NCBI RefSeq assembly: GCF_900095885.1
Contig: NZ_LT615367.1
Location: 2,418,001-2,482,000, forward strand
Direction of reading: 5' to 3'
DNA from: Dickeya aquatica
Lineage (GTDB): Bacteria; Pseudomonadota; Gammaproteobacteria; Enterobacterales; Enterobacteriaceae
Length of the DNA: 64,000 nt
Each line of letters starts with the position of its first letter. The first letter of the stretch is position 1. The notes under the pieces were generated by a model, which saw nothing but the letters and a program-made list of their open reading frames with translations, had not been told where the DNA came from and searched no databases. This document shows, piece by piece, positions 19,478 to 29,126 of the stretch. The position numbers and the translations under genes were made by a program.

Positions 19478-20102
19478 TGTTCACTGACCGGTAAGAATAC
19501 GTATTGAATATAGCCCGCATTAACCCGCGGGCTATTCACCGCACCCACCTTCATCATGGGTGATTGATAAGTGCCATATTATTTTATTATTTTGCCACCA
19601 TCATCACTTCATTCATTTTAAATACCCTTTAGGGCAATGGTAATTAGAAATTCACGCCTTGCAGGAAGATACCCGACAAACTAATTCAGATTTATTTAAC
19701 GCGATTTAAATAATGCCTCTGCGGACATATCTATCCTTTACATATCTATCCTTTACCTTTCCTGTTTTAGTGTGACAAACGGGTCATCTCTGCCAACGCG
19801 ACCTGTCACATTTCAGTCATAAATTAGGTGATTACTGAAATAATCAACAGCCATATCACATTAACTTTATTTATGTTTATGACGGAGTTATCATAGTCAT
19901 GAATGGTCAGACGGCGGATGAAGCCGCCGGAATGATGAATTTTCAGAAGTGGTAAAGCCGTTGCACCACCGTCGTTAGCGGTAATAAATAAGAAGAAAAG
20001 TACGTTATTGGATGCGTCCGCCATCGGCGGTTACTCAAGGACATTTTTAAGCCGATTTCTCACTCGTCATACCCATCACAATCAAAAGAAAAGGAAGGAC
20101 TG
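19478..20102. other. Intergenic region between the two chemoreceptor genes
   Basis: I see no gene in 625 bases. A 9-bp stem (19510-19518 with 19527-19535) lies 33 bases after the first receptor but lacks a T-run, so it is a weak terminator candidate. A tandem 13-base duplication, ACATATCTATCCT, is seen at 19725-19752. The rest is AT-rich and should hold the promoter of the second receptor. Confidence 0.5.
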
Positions 20103-22037
20103 ATGAATACTGTTCTTGGTGCTTATAACAATTTTCGTGTTGGCGTAAAGCTTGCCATTGGCTTCGGATTGATATTGCTGATGGCGGCAATAATTATGTT
20201 GTCAGGGATAAATGGTTTTCGCAATATTGAGGCTTACTCAAAAAAATCGATCATCAGCAATAATGTCAATAACTATCTGGAGGAAGCGCGCCGGGAACGC
20301 CTGCGCTTTCAATACACCCATGATTACGCCGCTATCAACAAAAATGGTGAGTTGATCAATAAAATAACGCGCGAGCTGGATACCGCGCAAACGCTAAAAT
20401 GGGATGCCGACACCCGCGTGGTGCTGGATAAAATCATTCAAACCCTCAAAGAATACGCAGCCACACGAGAAAACCTGATTGCAGCCAGCCAAAAACGCGA
20501 TGACGCCGCGAAAAAGCTGGATAACGACACCATCACCGTAGCCATTGATAACCTGCACCAGCAGTTTGAGCGTGCTACGTTACCCGCTGACCTGCGCCTG
20601 GACTATTTAGCACTGCATGAGCGTTTTAGCACTATCCGCAATCTGGCACATGAATTAACGCTGACCCAGTCAGACAAAACCGAAGCCCGCCTGCGCAAAA
20701 TGCTTACCGACACCGGCACGCTCATCAACCAGTTGCTGCCACGTTTTGCAAATGAGCAGCAAGATGGGTTAAACCGCGTCTGGCAGCAGTTTGTCACCTA
20801 CAATGGCGATGTCACTCTCTACACTGCCGCTTATCAGGCCGAAATTGATGCCGCGCAGCGGATGACCAGCATTGCCAACACCCTTAATCAGGCGGTTGAC
20901 CAGCTCTATCAGGCGCAATTGGTTAAAGTGTCCAATATCATCACACAGTCGCAGTACAGCCAACTGTTTATCGGTATAGCGATTATCGTCGCCGGTATCC
21001 TGATGGCCTGGCGGATAACGTTACAGCTTACCCGCCCGCTGCACCAAAGCCTGTCGATGGCCGAGAAAATCGCCAATGGCGACCTCTCCGCCTCTCTCAG
21101 CGTGTCGCGTAAAGACGAACTCGGTCAGCTGATGAACGCCATGAATGACATGAGCCTGAAGCTGCGCGAGATGATTGGCTCCATCCGCGAAGGCGTCAAC
21201 AGCGTCGCCTCCGCCGCCTCCGAAATTGCCGCCGGCAATACCGACCTCTCCTCTCGCACCGAGCAGCAGTCTGCCGCCGTGGTCGAAACCGCCGCCAGCA
21301 TGGAGCAGCTCACCTCCACCGTTAAACAGAACGCCGATAACGCCCACCACGCCTCGCAACTGGCAGCCGACGCCTCGACCAACGCCAGTAAAGGCGGTGC
21401 CATCGTCACCGACGTGGTAAAAACCATGAGCGATATCGCTGGCAGCTCCAAACGTATTTCCGAAATCACCTCCGTCATCAACGGCATCGCCTTTCAGACC
21501 AACATTCTTGCCCTGAACGCCGCCGTGGAAGCCGCCAGAGCCGGTGAGCAGGGCCGCGGTTTTGCCGTCGTCGCCGGTGAAGTGCGCAATCTTGCCCAGC
21601 GCAGCGCGCAGGCCGCCAAAGAGATTGAAACCCTGATTGGCGAATCGGTTTCCCGCGTCAACACCGGCTCCCGGCTGGTCGAAAGCGCCGGCAAAACCAT
21701 GGATGACATCATTCGCTCCATCTCTCACGTTCACGACATCATGGATGAAATCGCCTCCGCTTCCGATGAGCAGAGCCGCGGCATCAACCAGATTTCCACC
21801 GCCGTCGCCGAGATGGATGCCACCACCCAGCAGAATGCCGCGCTGGTGGAAGAGTCCTCTGCGGCCGCCAACTCCCTTGAGGAGCAATCCGTCGCGCTGG
21901 CGCAGGCCGTCTCGGTGTTCCGGCTTGGCAATGAAGGGGCAACCGCGCCGCATAACCGCGTGGCTGCCACTGCGGCCCGCAAACCGCTGATGCTGGCGAC
22001 CGAGTCCGGCAGCAAGCATGACTGGGAATCTTTCTGA
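20103..22037 (+). CDS. Methyl-accepting chemotaxis protein with helical-bimodule sensor
   Basis: This 644-residue receptor has an N-terminal membrane helix (about 14-36), a periplasmic all-helical sensor of about 250 residues (size and pattern of the HBM domain), a second helix (about 292-312), a HAMP domain, and a signalling domain with the hairpin tip around [20 protein letters not shown]. The C terminus is HDWESF, a variant of the NWETF docking site for CheR/CheB. A GGAAGGA site precedes the ATG. The ligand cannot be read from the sequence; neighbouring amino-acid transport genes make an amino acid or organic acid plausible. Confidence 0.93.
   Translation: MNTVLGAYNNFRVGVKLAIGFGLILLMAAIIMLSGINGFRNIEAYSKKSIISNNVNNYLEEARRERLRFQYTHDYAAINKNGELINKITRELDTAQTLKWDADTRVVLDKIIQTLKEYAATRENLIAASQKRDDAAKKLDNDTITVAIDNLHQQFERATLPADLRLDYLALHERFSTIRNLAHELTLTQSDKTEARLRKMLTDTGTLINQLLPRFANEQQDGLNRVWQQFVTYNGDVTLYTAAYQAEIDAAQRMTSIANTLNQAVDQLYQAQLVKVSNIITQSQYSQLFIGIAIIVAGILMAWRITLQLTRPLHQSLSMAEKIANGDLSASLSVSRKDELGQLMNAMNDMSLKLREMIGSIREGVNSVASAASEIAAGNTDLSSRTEQQSAAVVETAASMEQLTSTVKQNADNAHHASQLAADASTNASKGGAIVTDVVKTMSDIAGSSKRISEITSVINGIAFQTNILALNAAVEAARAGEQGRGFAVVAGEVRNLAQRSAQAAKEIETLIGESVSRVNTGSRLVESAGKTMDDIIRSISHVHDIMDEIASASDEQSRGINQISTAVAEMDATTQQNAALVEESSAAANSLEEQSVALAQAVSVFRLGNEGATAPHNRVAATAARKPLMLATESGSKHDWESF
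21027..22001 (+). repeat. 1-kb direct repeat, copy 2 (chemoreceptor signalling domain)
   Basis: Intact partner of 18422-19399. Near-identity at DNA level, including silent sites, indicates recent duplication or gene conversion. Confidence 0.9.
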
Positions 22038-22055
22038 TTCCTGCTGCCAGCACTG

Positions 22056-22084
22056 ACCGGGCGCACCGCTGCGCCCGGTTTTAT
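22056..22084 (+). terminator. Rho-independent terminator of the chemoreceptor
   Basis: Perfect 10-bp stem ACCGGGCGCA/TGCGCCCGGT (22056-22065 and 22070-22079), 4-base loop, then TTTTAT, 19 bases after the stop. Confidence 0.93.
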
Positions 22085-22359
22085 CGCCTCTGGACTCGCT
22101 TTTCATCCGAGCTCTCTTGTCCCTTCCGTTTTTGGCTGTAATCCGGTTCTCTCAAGCTCCCGGCATGTGAGCCCCCTTTGCCGGTTCAGGCATAAATACC
22201 GCCATTCTTCGCATTTAGGTCGCTACGCTTTTCCTGCAATACTGCCGATGCTATTCATCATCATCCTGATGATATTCAAACAGTATTTAAACCAATATGA
22301 CGATACAGGCTGACCACAGGCAGTATCGTTTTGATGCAGTTTTGACATCCGGGGACATT

Positions 22360-23202
22360 ATGCATTTATCGTTTCGTTCATTTTTTGGCACCTGGTTCGC
22401 CGCACTGGCGTTGGCAGGCACGGCCTGGCTGGCACAGGCTGACACACCCACATCCACCTGGCAGCAAATCAAGCAACGCGGGGAGTTACGCATCGGCGTA
22501 GCACAGGGCGAACCCTGGTACTTCAAGAACCCGGCGACCGGCGAATGGGATGGTATCGGCTATCAGGTTGGCAAGGTGCTGGCGAAAGATCTTGGCGTCA
22601 GGCTGGTGGCGGTGGAAACCACCTGGGGCAACGCGGTCGCCGCGCTGCAAACCGGCCAGATAGACACCATGCTGGTGCTTGACCCCACCGACGAGCGCAA
22701 AAAAGCGGTCGATTTCCCTGAACAACCGTTCTTCTGGTATGCCCAGGGCGTACTGGTGCGTGATGGCATCAGCGTCACCAACTGGGAAGACCTCAACCGG
22801 CCGGATATCAAAATCGGCGTCACGCTAGGCTCCAGCCCGGATTTACTGTTGACGAAAACGCTGCCCAACGCGCAACTGGTGCGTTTCCCCAATATGGATG
22901 AGGGCGTAGCGGCGTTTTATGCCGGAAGAGTGGATGCATTATCTTATTTCCACCCGGCGCTGGCGCTGCAACAGGCCAAAGTCGGCAAGGGCAACCTGAT
23001 CCTGCCGAAACCCATCGTGGCGGTCAGTACCAGCGGCGCAATCCGCAAAGAAAATGACCCGGCCTTGCGTCAATTTCTCAGCGACGAATTCGGTAAGCTC
23101 TATCAATCCGGCCAGATTCAGCAATTCTACGAACAGGCGCTGAAAGCGCGTGGCGTCGATATCAGTAAAGTGCCGCCGGTTATCCGCGAAGCGTGGAAAT
23201 AA
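22360..23202 (+). CDS. Amino-acid ABC transporter periplasmic binding protein
   Basis: The 280-residue protein starts with a typical signal peptide (MHLSFRSFFGTWFAALALAG, cleavage after AQA) and continues as an SBP_bac_3 family protein (ELRIGVAQGEPWYFKNP, LQTGQIDTMLVLDPTDERK). GGGGAC precedes the ATG at 22360; the frame is open to 22297 but then lacks the signal peptide at its start. Such proteins deliver polar amino acids to two-permease/one-ATPase transporters. The matching permeases and ATPase are 4.5 kb downstream at 27730-29909, suggesting the transporter genes have been separated by cbs/cgl. Confidence 0.88.
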   Translation: MHLSFRSFFGTWFAALALAGTAWLAQADTPTSTWQQIKQRGELRIGVAQGEPWYFKNPATGEWDGIGYQVGKVLAKDLGVRLVAVETTWGNAVAALQTGQIDTMLVLDPTDERKKAVDFPEQPFFWYAQGVLVRDGISVTNWEDLNRPDIKIGVTLGSSPDLLLTKTLPNAQLVRFPNMDEGVAAFYAGRVDALSYFHPALALQQAKVGKGNLILPKPIVAVSTSGAIRKENDPALRQFLSDEFGKLYQSGQIQQFYEQALKARGVDISKVPPVIREAWK

Positions 23203-23220
23203 CCGCAGCGCCGCAGGGCA

Positions 23221-24627
23221 TCAGCCTGCAAACAGCGGTGCCAGCACTTGTGCGACATCGGGCTGACGTTCAAGGTCAAGCACGCTATCGATAACGCGCT
23301 CACGCTCGCTCTCCCCCAGATGCCGCGATAAATTATCGCGGCACTTGCGTACAATCTCCGCCTCCGTCATCGGGTTTTCCTCACCCCCGGCGGATACACC
23401 ACTTCCGGCACGCGTTGCCACTGCCCGTCAACCTCAACCCTGATGCGACTCACCGGTCGTCGCTGCCCGGCCATCAGCCGACTCAGGTCATCATCCACCA
23501 CCAGCTCAACCCGCCGGGCAAACGCCCGCAAGGCCGTACTATGGCGCGTGGTCGCGTCGCTCCAGTTTTGTCGAGGGATGCCGTAGGCCAGGCAGGCCAA
23601 TGCGGCACACTGAACTGGGCATCGGTTTCACTTAGCACCAGGGTGTCGGCGAACTGCTGCACCAGTGTCTGGCTGCCAGTCACCTGAATCCCCGTTATCC
23701 TATATGGCGACAGCGCCTGTTGCGCCTGCCATTGCTCAAACGCCGCCAGCGCGGTGTGCATCCAGCGGCAAGCCGGATAACGCTTGAAGCTGGCATGACG
23801 CAAGCGCCAGTCATCTCCCAGCCCATCGACCAATAGCGAGGTATCGCACTGGTCAGAGCCTGCCATGCGCCAGAACCCCTGTTCGCCCGCCAGCACATCG
23901 CGCGGCCCGATGATACCTTCCCGGTGCAGCAACACCCCGCGCACCCCGGCTTCCGTCGCCGGCGCGTTATAGTCCTTCAACGCCACCAGCGGCCGCTGCT
24001 GCCAGTTGTATTTGTGCAACCCCGGCAACGGGGTCAATGACGCCGCCAGCCCGATGGCGTTCTCCAGCCCGGCGGCATCGCAGCCGCAGAGCAGACCGAA
24101 GGCGACCGCCGCACCAAGTGACTGGTGTTGGCACACGCCGTACACCTGCTGAAAACGTTCCGGGCTGGGTTGCTGAGACAGGATCACGCGGGCATTGATT
24201 TCCCAGCCAGCGACCAGCGCACACAGCCACTGCGCCCCCGAAACCCGGTGTTCACCCAATGCGGCCAGCGCCGCCGCCACTAGCGTAGCGCCGGGATGTC
24301 CCATTCCCCGCCCTGCCAGTTCAAGACCATCATCGTAATCGAGCGCATTCATTGCCACCGAATTGACAAACGCCGCCCCCAGCGCCGACAACCGCTCCCG
24401 GCTGCCCAGCACCGGCGAGGTTCCCGCCGCATACTGCTGACGCGCCATGCGTTGCGCCTGCAAAAACACCTCGCACTCCCGCCCGGCGATGCCACACCCC
24501 AGCGCATCCAGCAGGTGCAGCAGAATTTTTCGCCGCCAGACCGCAGGGATCGCCTCTGGCGTCAGCTCACAGGCAAAGCGGGCCAGCGTGAGTGTCAGCG
24601 AATCTCTTGGGCTCGAAGGGCCATCAT
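23221..24627 (-). pseudogene. MmgE/PrpD family protein, three frameshifts as sequenced
   Basis: The family includes 2-methylcitrate dehydratase PrpD, cis-aconitate decarboxylase and MmgE. Frame breaks: at GGG 24618-24620 right after the start codons (a fourth G restores the N terminus), near 23601 (after the SVPH segment), and in the C5 run at 23394-23398 (a sixth restores PPGGEENPMTEAE). With one base added at each site the gene encodes 469 residues, normal for the family. The body has the conserved DALGCGIAGRE start and NALDYDDGLE segment. It is on the strand opposite its neighbours and shares an upstream region with the cbs gene. The true substrate is unknown. Confidence 0.85.
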
Positions 24628-24946
24628 ATGTTCGGTTTCCGCTTGATTAGGCTGCCAGCAGCACGATGCCTGCATGATAACACTCTGTTTTATTATAGTT
24701 TTATTCCATTTTCACCGGCTGATGCCATCAAACGTCATAACGCCGCGCCCGGACTCAGGCACCTGCACGGCTGTATGGCTATCATCCCATATGGCTATCT
24801 ACCTGAACGGCTATCAGTCCGTATGGCTTTACCGCCATTCAGGATTTTATTTCTAAAAATAGCATATAGATGGTTATTTATATTATTTTTATGCCATTGC
24901 GCGTGAGTTCTACCATGTCACCTCTTTATGTTCCGAGGTGAAGACC
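24628..24946. promoter_or_regulatory. Divergent control region between mmgE/prpD-like gene and cbs
   Basis: This 319-base AT-rich region must carry promoters for both directions. It contains a 16-bp periodic array (annotated separately). I do not identify -35/-10 boxes with confidence. Confidence 0.5.
24775..24838 (+). repeat. Array of four imperfect 16-bp repeats, possible operator sites
   Basis: A[T/C]GGCTATC-like cores begin at 24775, 24791, 24807 and 24823, exactly 16 bases apart; the fourth is ATGGCTTTA. A partial ACGGCT begins 8 bases before the first. Even spacing inside a divergent promoter region suggests cooperative regulator binding. No regulator is assigned. Confidence 0.5.
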
Positions 24947-26314
24947 ATGTCTATTCCTACATCTGTGCTCACGCTGATCGGCAATACCCCACTGCTGGAA
25001 CTGACACAGCTTGATACCGGCCCATGCCGGTTATTTGCCAAACTGGAGAACCAGAACCCCGGCGGGTCGATAAAAGACCGCGTCGCGCTCTCGATGATTG
25101 AGGCCGCCGAACGACAAGGAAAATTACCGCCTGGCGGCACGCTGATTGAGGCAACGGCGGGCAATACCGGGCTGGGGCTGGCGCTGGTGGCCGCACTCAA
25201 AGGCTACCGGCTGATTCTGGTGGTGCCGGATAAAATGAGCCGGGAGAAAATCTTCCACCTGCGCGCACTCGGGGCCGATGTGCGCCTGACGCGTTCTGAT
25301 GTCGCCAAAGGCCACCCGGACTATTATCAGGACTATGCGCAACGGCTGGCAAACGAGATCCCCGGCGCGTTCTACATCGACCAGTTCAATAATCCCGCTA
25401 ATCCGCTGGCTCACTACCGCACCACCGGCCCGGAACTGTGGCAACAGATGGCGCAGGATATCGACGCCATTGTGGTCGGCGTCGGCTCCGGCGGCACGCT
25501 GGGCGGGCTGGGTCGCTACTTCGCCAAGGTGTCGCCTGACACTGAGCTGATACTGGCCGACCCGGCCGGGTCGATTCTGACCGATTATGTGCAGCAAGGC
25601 ACCGTTGGCGAGGCCGGCAGTTGGCTGGTGGAAGGCATCGGCGAAGATTTTTTACCGGCGCTGGCCAATTTCAGTCAGGTCAGGCATGCCTATAGCATCA
25701 GCGATCGGGAATCGTTTCAGGCCGCCCGTGAACTGTTACTCAAAGAAGGTGTGCTGGCCGGCTCCTCCAGCGGCACACTACTGGCTGCCGCATTGCGCTA
25801 CTGCCGCGCCCAGACTGAGCCGCGCCGGGTGGTGACGCTGGTGTGCGACAGCGGCAACAAGTACCTGTCGAAGATGTTCAACGACTACTGGATGATTGAA
25901 CAAGGCGTGTTGCAGCGCCCCAAACAGGGTGACTTGCGCGATCTTATCACCTATCGCCACGATGACGGTGCCACGGTGTGTGTTGCCCCCACAGACTCAC
26001 TGGCGGTGGTGCATGCCCGCATGCGCCTTTATGACATTTCCCAGTTGCCGGTGCTGGAAAACGATCGGGTTATCGGTGTTATCGACGAGTGGGATCTGCT
26101 GCATCATCTCAAAGCCACACCGGCGTATTTTTCGCTGACGGCCCGTGATGCGATGACCGATCAGGTCAACACCCTGCAACACGATGCCTCGTTCGAGGCA
26201 TTACTCGAGACGTTTGCGCGCGGGCATGTCGCCGTCATTCTGGATGGCCCGCGTTTCCTCGGCCTGATTACCCGCACCGATGTGCTCAATCACTGGCGGC
26301 ATCGGGTGCGCTGA
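24947..26314 (+). CDS. cbs: Cystathionine beta-synthase with C-terminal CBS pair
   Basis: The 455-residue protein is a fold-type II PLP enzyme with the PLP lysine in GGSIKDR (Lys43), the phosphate loop GSGGTLGG, and TAGNTG. Residues about 335-455 form two CBS domains. It joins serine (or O-acetylserine) and homocysteine to cystathionine in reverse transsulfuration, and members can release H2S from cysteine. There is no N-terminal heme domain. Pseudomonas aeruginosa carries the same cbs-cgl pair (PA0399-PA0400). The ATG at 24947 has GAGG 8 bases upstream; a GTG at 24938 is less likely. A cysteine synthase is the alternative, but the CBS domains argue for cystathionine beta-synthase. Confidence 0.87.
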   Translation: MSIPTSVLTLIGNTPLLELTQLDTGPCRLFAKLENQNPGGSIKDRVALSMIEAAERQGKLPPGGTLIEATAGNTGLGLALVAALKGYRLILVVPDKMSREKIFHLRALGADVRLTRSDVAKGHPDYYQDYAQRLANEIPGAFYIDQFNNPANPLAHYRTTGPELWQQMAQDIDAIVVGVGSGGTLGGLGRYFAKVSPDTELILADPAGSILTDYVQQGTVGEAGSWLVEGIGEDFLPALANFSQVRHAYSISDRESFQAARELLLKEGVLAGSSSGTLLAAALRYCRAQTEPRRVVTLVCDSGNKYLSKMFNDYWMIEQGVLQRPKQGDLRDLITYRHDDGATVCVAPTDSLAVVHARMRLYDISQLPVLENDRVIGVIDEWDLLHHLKATPAYFSLTARDAMTDQVNTLQHDASFEALLETFARGHVAVILDGPRFLGLITRTDVLNHWRHRVR

Positions 26315-26344
26315 CCTTTCTACCGTTTACCACAAGGATTCATC

Positions 26345-27499
26345 ATGAGCCATTTCGACACGCTGACCGTTCACGCGGGCTACACCCCGGATAGCACCGG
26401 TGCGGTGATGCCCGCTATCTACGCCACATCTACCTTTGCCCAACCGGCCCCGGCCAGCATACCGGGTATGAAATACTCACGCAGCGGCAACCCGACCCGT
26501 CACGCACTGGAAGCCAACATCGCCGCGCTGGAAGGCGGTATTCAGGGCTTTGCCTTCGCCTCCGGACTGGCGGCCAGCGCCACCGTACTGGAACTGATCG
26601 ATCAGGGCAGCCACATCGTCGCGGTGGATGACATTTACGGCGGCACCTGGCGATTGCTGGATCGGGTGCGCAAGCGCACAGCCGGGCTGAGTGTCACCTA
26701 TGTTGACCCGGCTGACCTGACTACGCTGGAGCAGGCGATCACCGCGCAAACCCGGATGATCTGGGTGGAAACCCCCACCAATCCGCTGCTGAAGCTGGCC
26801 GACCTGCGTGCCATTGCCGACATTGCCCAGCGCCGTGGCGTGATAAGCGTCGCAGACAATACCTTCGCGTCTCCGGCGTTGCAGCGCCCGCTGGATCTCG
26901 GTTTCGATATCGTGGTGCATTCGGCCACCAAGTACCTGAACGGCCATTCTGATGTGGTCGCCGGGCTGGCGGTGGTCGGGCGCGATAAAGACCTGGCGGC
27001 ACAACTGGCGTTTTTGCAAAATGCGGTGGGCGGCGTGCTCGATCCGTTCAGCAGTTTCCTGACACTGCGCGGCATTCGTACGCTGGCGCTGCGCCTCGCC
27101 CGTCATAGCGACAACGCGCTGACGCTGGCACGCTGGCTGGAACAACAGCCGCAGGTCGAACAGGTGTATTACCCCGGCCTGCCGTCTCATCCGCAACACG
27201 CGCTGGCACGCCAGCAAATGAGTGCGTTCGGCGGCATGATAAGCGTCAGGCTGCGCGGTGACGCCGACTACGCCCTCGAGGTGATTACCCGCACCCGGCT
27301 GTTTACGCTGGCGGAAAGTCTGGGCGGCGTGGAAAGCCTGATCAGCCAGCCTTTCAATATGACCCACGCTTCCTTGCCGCTGGAACAGCGCTTGCACCTC
27401 GGTATCACGCCGCAGTTGCTGCGCCTGTCGGTCGGCATCGAAAATGTGGAAGACCTGATTGCCGATTTGCAACAGGCGTTCACCGGCCAGACGGCGTAA
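26345..27499 (+). CDS. Cystathionine gamma-lyase (Cys/Met metabolism PLP enzyme)
   Basis: This 384-residue Cys/Met metabolism PLP enzyme has the PLP lysine in SATKYLNGHSD (Lys196), YSRSGNPTR, and ETPTNPLL. It lies 30 bases after cbs, so the pair probably converts homocysteine through cystathionine to cysteine. Cystathionine gamma-synthase and methionine gamma-lyase are close relatives and cannot be excluded from sequence alone; the neighbour favours the lyase. A strong terminator follows. Confidence 0.85.
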   Translation: MSHFDTLTVHAGYTPDSTGAVMPAIYATSTFAQPAPASIPGMKYSRSGNPTRHALEANIAALEGGIQGFAFASGLAASATVLELIDQGSHIVAVDDIYGGTWRLLDRVRKRTAGLSVTYVDPADLTTLEQAITAQTRMIWVETPTNPLLKLADLRAIADIAQRRGVISVADNTFASPALQRPLDLGFDIVVHSATKYLNGHSDVVAGLAVVGRDKDLAAQLAFLQNAVGGVLDPFSSFLTLRGIRTLALRLARHSDNALTLARWLEQQPQVEQVYYPGLPSHPQHALARQQMSAFGGMISVRLRGDADYALEVITRTRLFTLAESLGGVESLISQPFNMTHASLPLEQRLHLGITPQLLRLSVGIENVEDLIADLQQAFTGQTA

Positions 27500-27513
27500 T
27501 CCCCCTCATCATC

Positions 27514-27540
27514 CGGGCTGTCATCGGCAGCCCGATTTTT
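27514..27540 (+). terminator. Rho-independent terminator after cbs-cgl
   Basis: 7-bp stem CGGGCTG/CAGCCCG (27514-27520 and 27528-27534), then ATTTTT, 15 bases after the stop. Confidence 0.88.
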
Positions 27541-27729
27541 CCGCCCGTAACCTCAGCGAATTTCCCGCTTTCTTTAGCCAAATATCGGCTATCAATCCGC
27601 TTTTTTAGCATTTATTTATCACATTTTTTGGCTGCTAAGATGCTGAGAATATAAAAAGCACCATCGATATAACAATATCGTAGTCGGGTTCACTATTCGT
27701 ACGCCATTGGCGTTATCAGGGAAAAACAC

Positions 27730-28400
27730 ATGCGTTATCAATGGGATTTTTCCGCCCTGCCACACTGGTGGCCGCTGCTGCTGGACGGGTTATGGGGAAC
27801 GGCGCGTATTGGTTTACCAGTATTATCATCGGCATGCTGGCCGGTGCACTACTGGCCACGATGAAACTGTCATCCACCCGGCTGTGGCGTTTACCCGCTC
27901 ACCTGTTCATCGGCTTTTACCGCAACACGCCTGCCATCGTGCATTTTTTCTGGATTTACTACGCGCTGCCGGTCATCAGCCCGCTGACCCTGTCGCCGTT
28001 CGCCGCCGCGGTAACGGCGCTATCGGCACAATCCGCCGCGTTTTACGCCGAAGTCTACCGCGGCGGCATTCAGTCGATTGATAAGGGGCAGTGGGAAGGG
28101 GCTAAAGCGCTCGGCATGTCGCGCCCGCTGGCGCTGCGACGCGTTATCCTGCCGCAGGCGTTGCGACGCATGATCCCACCGCTGATTGAGCGCTCGTTCG
28201 AGCTGATTAAATCCACCTCGCTGGCGTCATCACTGGCTTACGGCGAGCTGTTGTATCAGGCAATGCAGATCAACAGCCAGAGCTTCCGCCCGCTGGAAGT
28301 CTACAGCCTGGCGGCGCTGCTCTATTTCACGCTGCTGTTTGTCCTTAGCCTGCTGGGCCAGTACGCCGAGCGGCGGCTGTCTTACGCCCGTGTACAGTGA
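27730..28400 (+). pseudogene. Amino-acid ABC transporter permease, frameshifted near the start
   Basis: From the ATG at 27730 (AGGGA upstream) the frame reads MRYQWDFSALPHWWPLLLDG, closely like the second permease's MHYQWNFGFIWQQLP. It loses phase near 27817-27819; the rest continues in another frame from SIIIGMLAG with the permease EAA-loop segment GAKALGMSRPLALRRVILPQ. One added base gives 223 residues, matching its 224-residue neighbour. It belongs to the HisM/GlnP family. The break resembles the other one-base losses in this window. Confidence 0.85.
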
Positions 28401-28408
28401 GGTCGCCG

Positions 28409-29083
28409 ATGCACTATCAATGGAATTTTGGCTTTATCTGGCAGCAGTTACCTGTTCTGCTGCGCGGGCTGGGCGTCACACTGGAGCTATGGCTGCTGGC
28501 GGGCATCGGCGGCACGTTACTCGGGTTGCTGCTGGGCATCGCCCGCACCGCACGCCGCCGCGCCGTTCGCCTGCCGGTAATGGCGTTCGTCGAACTGTTT
28601 CGCAATACGCCGGTGCTGATCCAGTTGATCTGGTTTTATTACGCGCTGCCGGTACTGATTGGCATTCAGTTCAGCACCACGGGTGCCGCGGTGCTGGCGC
28701 TGACGCTCTACACCGCCGCTTACAGCACCGAAATCTTCCGCGCCGGTCTGCAATCGATGGAGCAAAGCCAGTGGGAAGGGGCCAAAGCGCTCGGCATGTC
28801 TTATCCGCTGGCGCTGCGCCGTGTGATCCTGCCGCAGGTGCTGCAACGCATGTTGCCCGCGCTGACCAATCGATTGATCGAGCTGGCGAAGGTCACCTCG
28901 CTGGCGTCAATGCTGGCGGTCAATGAACTGATGTATCAGGGACGACTGCTCAGCAGCGACACCTACCGCCCGCTGGAAATTCTCACCGTGGTGGCGCTGT
29001 TCTACGTCGTGCTGATTTGGCCCGGCAGCTATCTGGCCGCGCGGCTGGAGCGGCGCTGGCGTTCCCCTTTATCAACGCGGTAA
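28409..29083 (+). CDS. Amino-acid ABC transporter permease
   Basis: This 224-residue protein has about five membrane helices and the EAA loop EGAKALGMSYPLALRRVILP that contacts the ATPase. It is a sister of the preceding permease; the two should form a heterodimer. The ATG at 28409 has GAGG 6 bases upstream. The operon continues into the ATPase gene after 43 bases. Confidence 0.9.
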   Translation: MHYQWNFGFIWQQLPVLLRGLGVTLELWLLAGIGGTLLGLLLGIARTARRRAVRLPVMAFVELFRNTPVLIQLIWFYYALPVLIGIQFSTTGAAVLALTLYTAAYSTEIFRAGLQSMEQSQWEGAKALGMSYPLALRRVILPQVLQRMLPALTNRLIELAKVTSLASMLAVNELMYQGRLLSSDTYRPLEILTVVALFYVVLIWPGSYLAARLERRWRSPLSTR

Positions 29084-29126
29084 TTTTTTATCGCCCCGGT
29101 ATTTTTTATTAACCCGGTAACTATCT

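Noticed and set aside
18422..22001. Composite transposon with the 1-kb direct repeats as ends
   Set aside because: The repeats are chemoreceptor signalling domains, with no transposase or terminal inverted repeats.
23221..23370. A separate 49-codon gene starting MTEAEIVRKC with an ATGA overlap
   Set aside because: Its sequence is the normal C-terminal segment of MmgE/PrpD proteins; one missing base in a homopolymer explains the split.
24775..24838. CRISPR-like array
   Set aside because: Repeats are 9-base cores at 16-base period, far too short for CRISPR repeats and spacers, and there are no cas genes.
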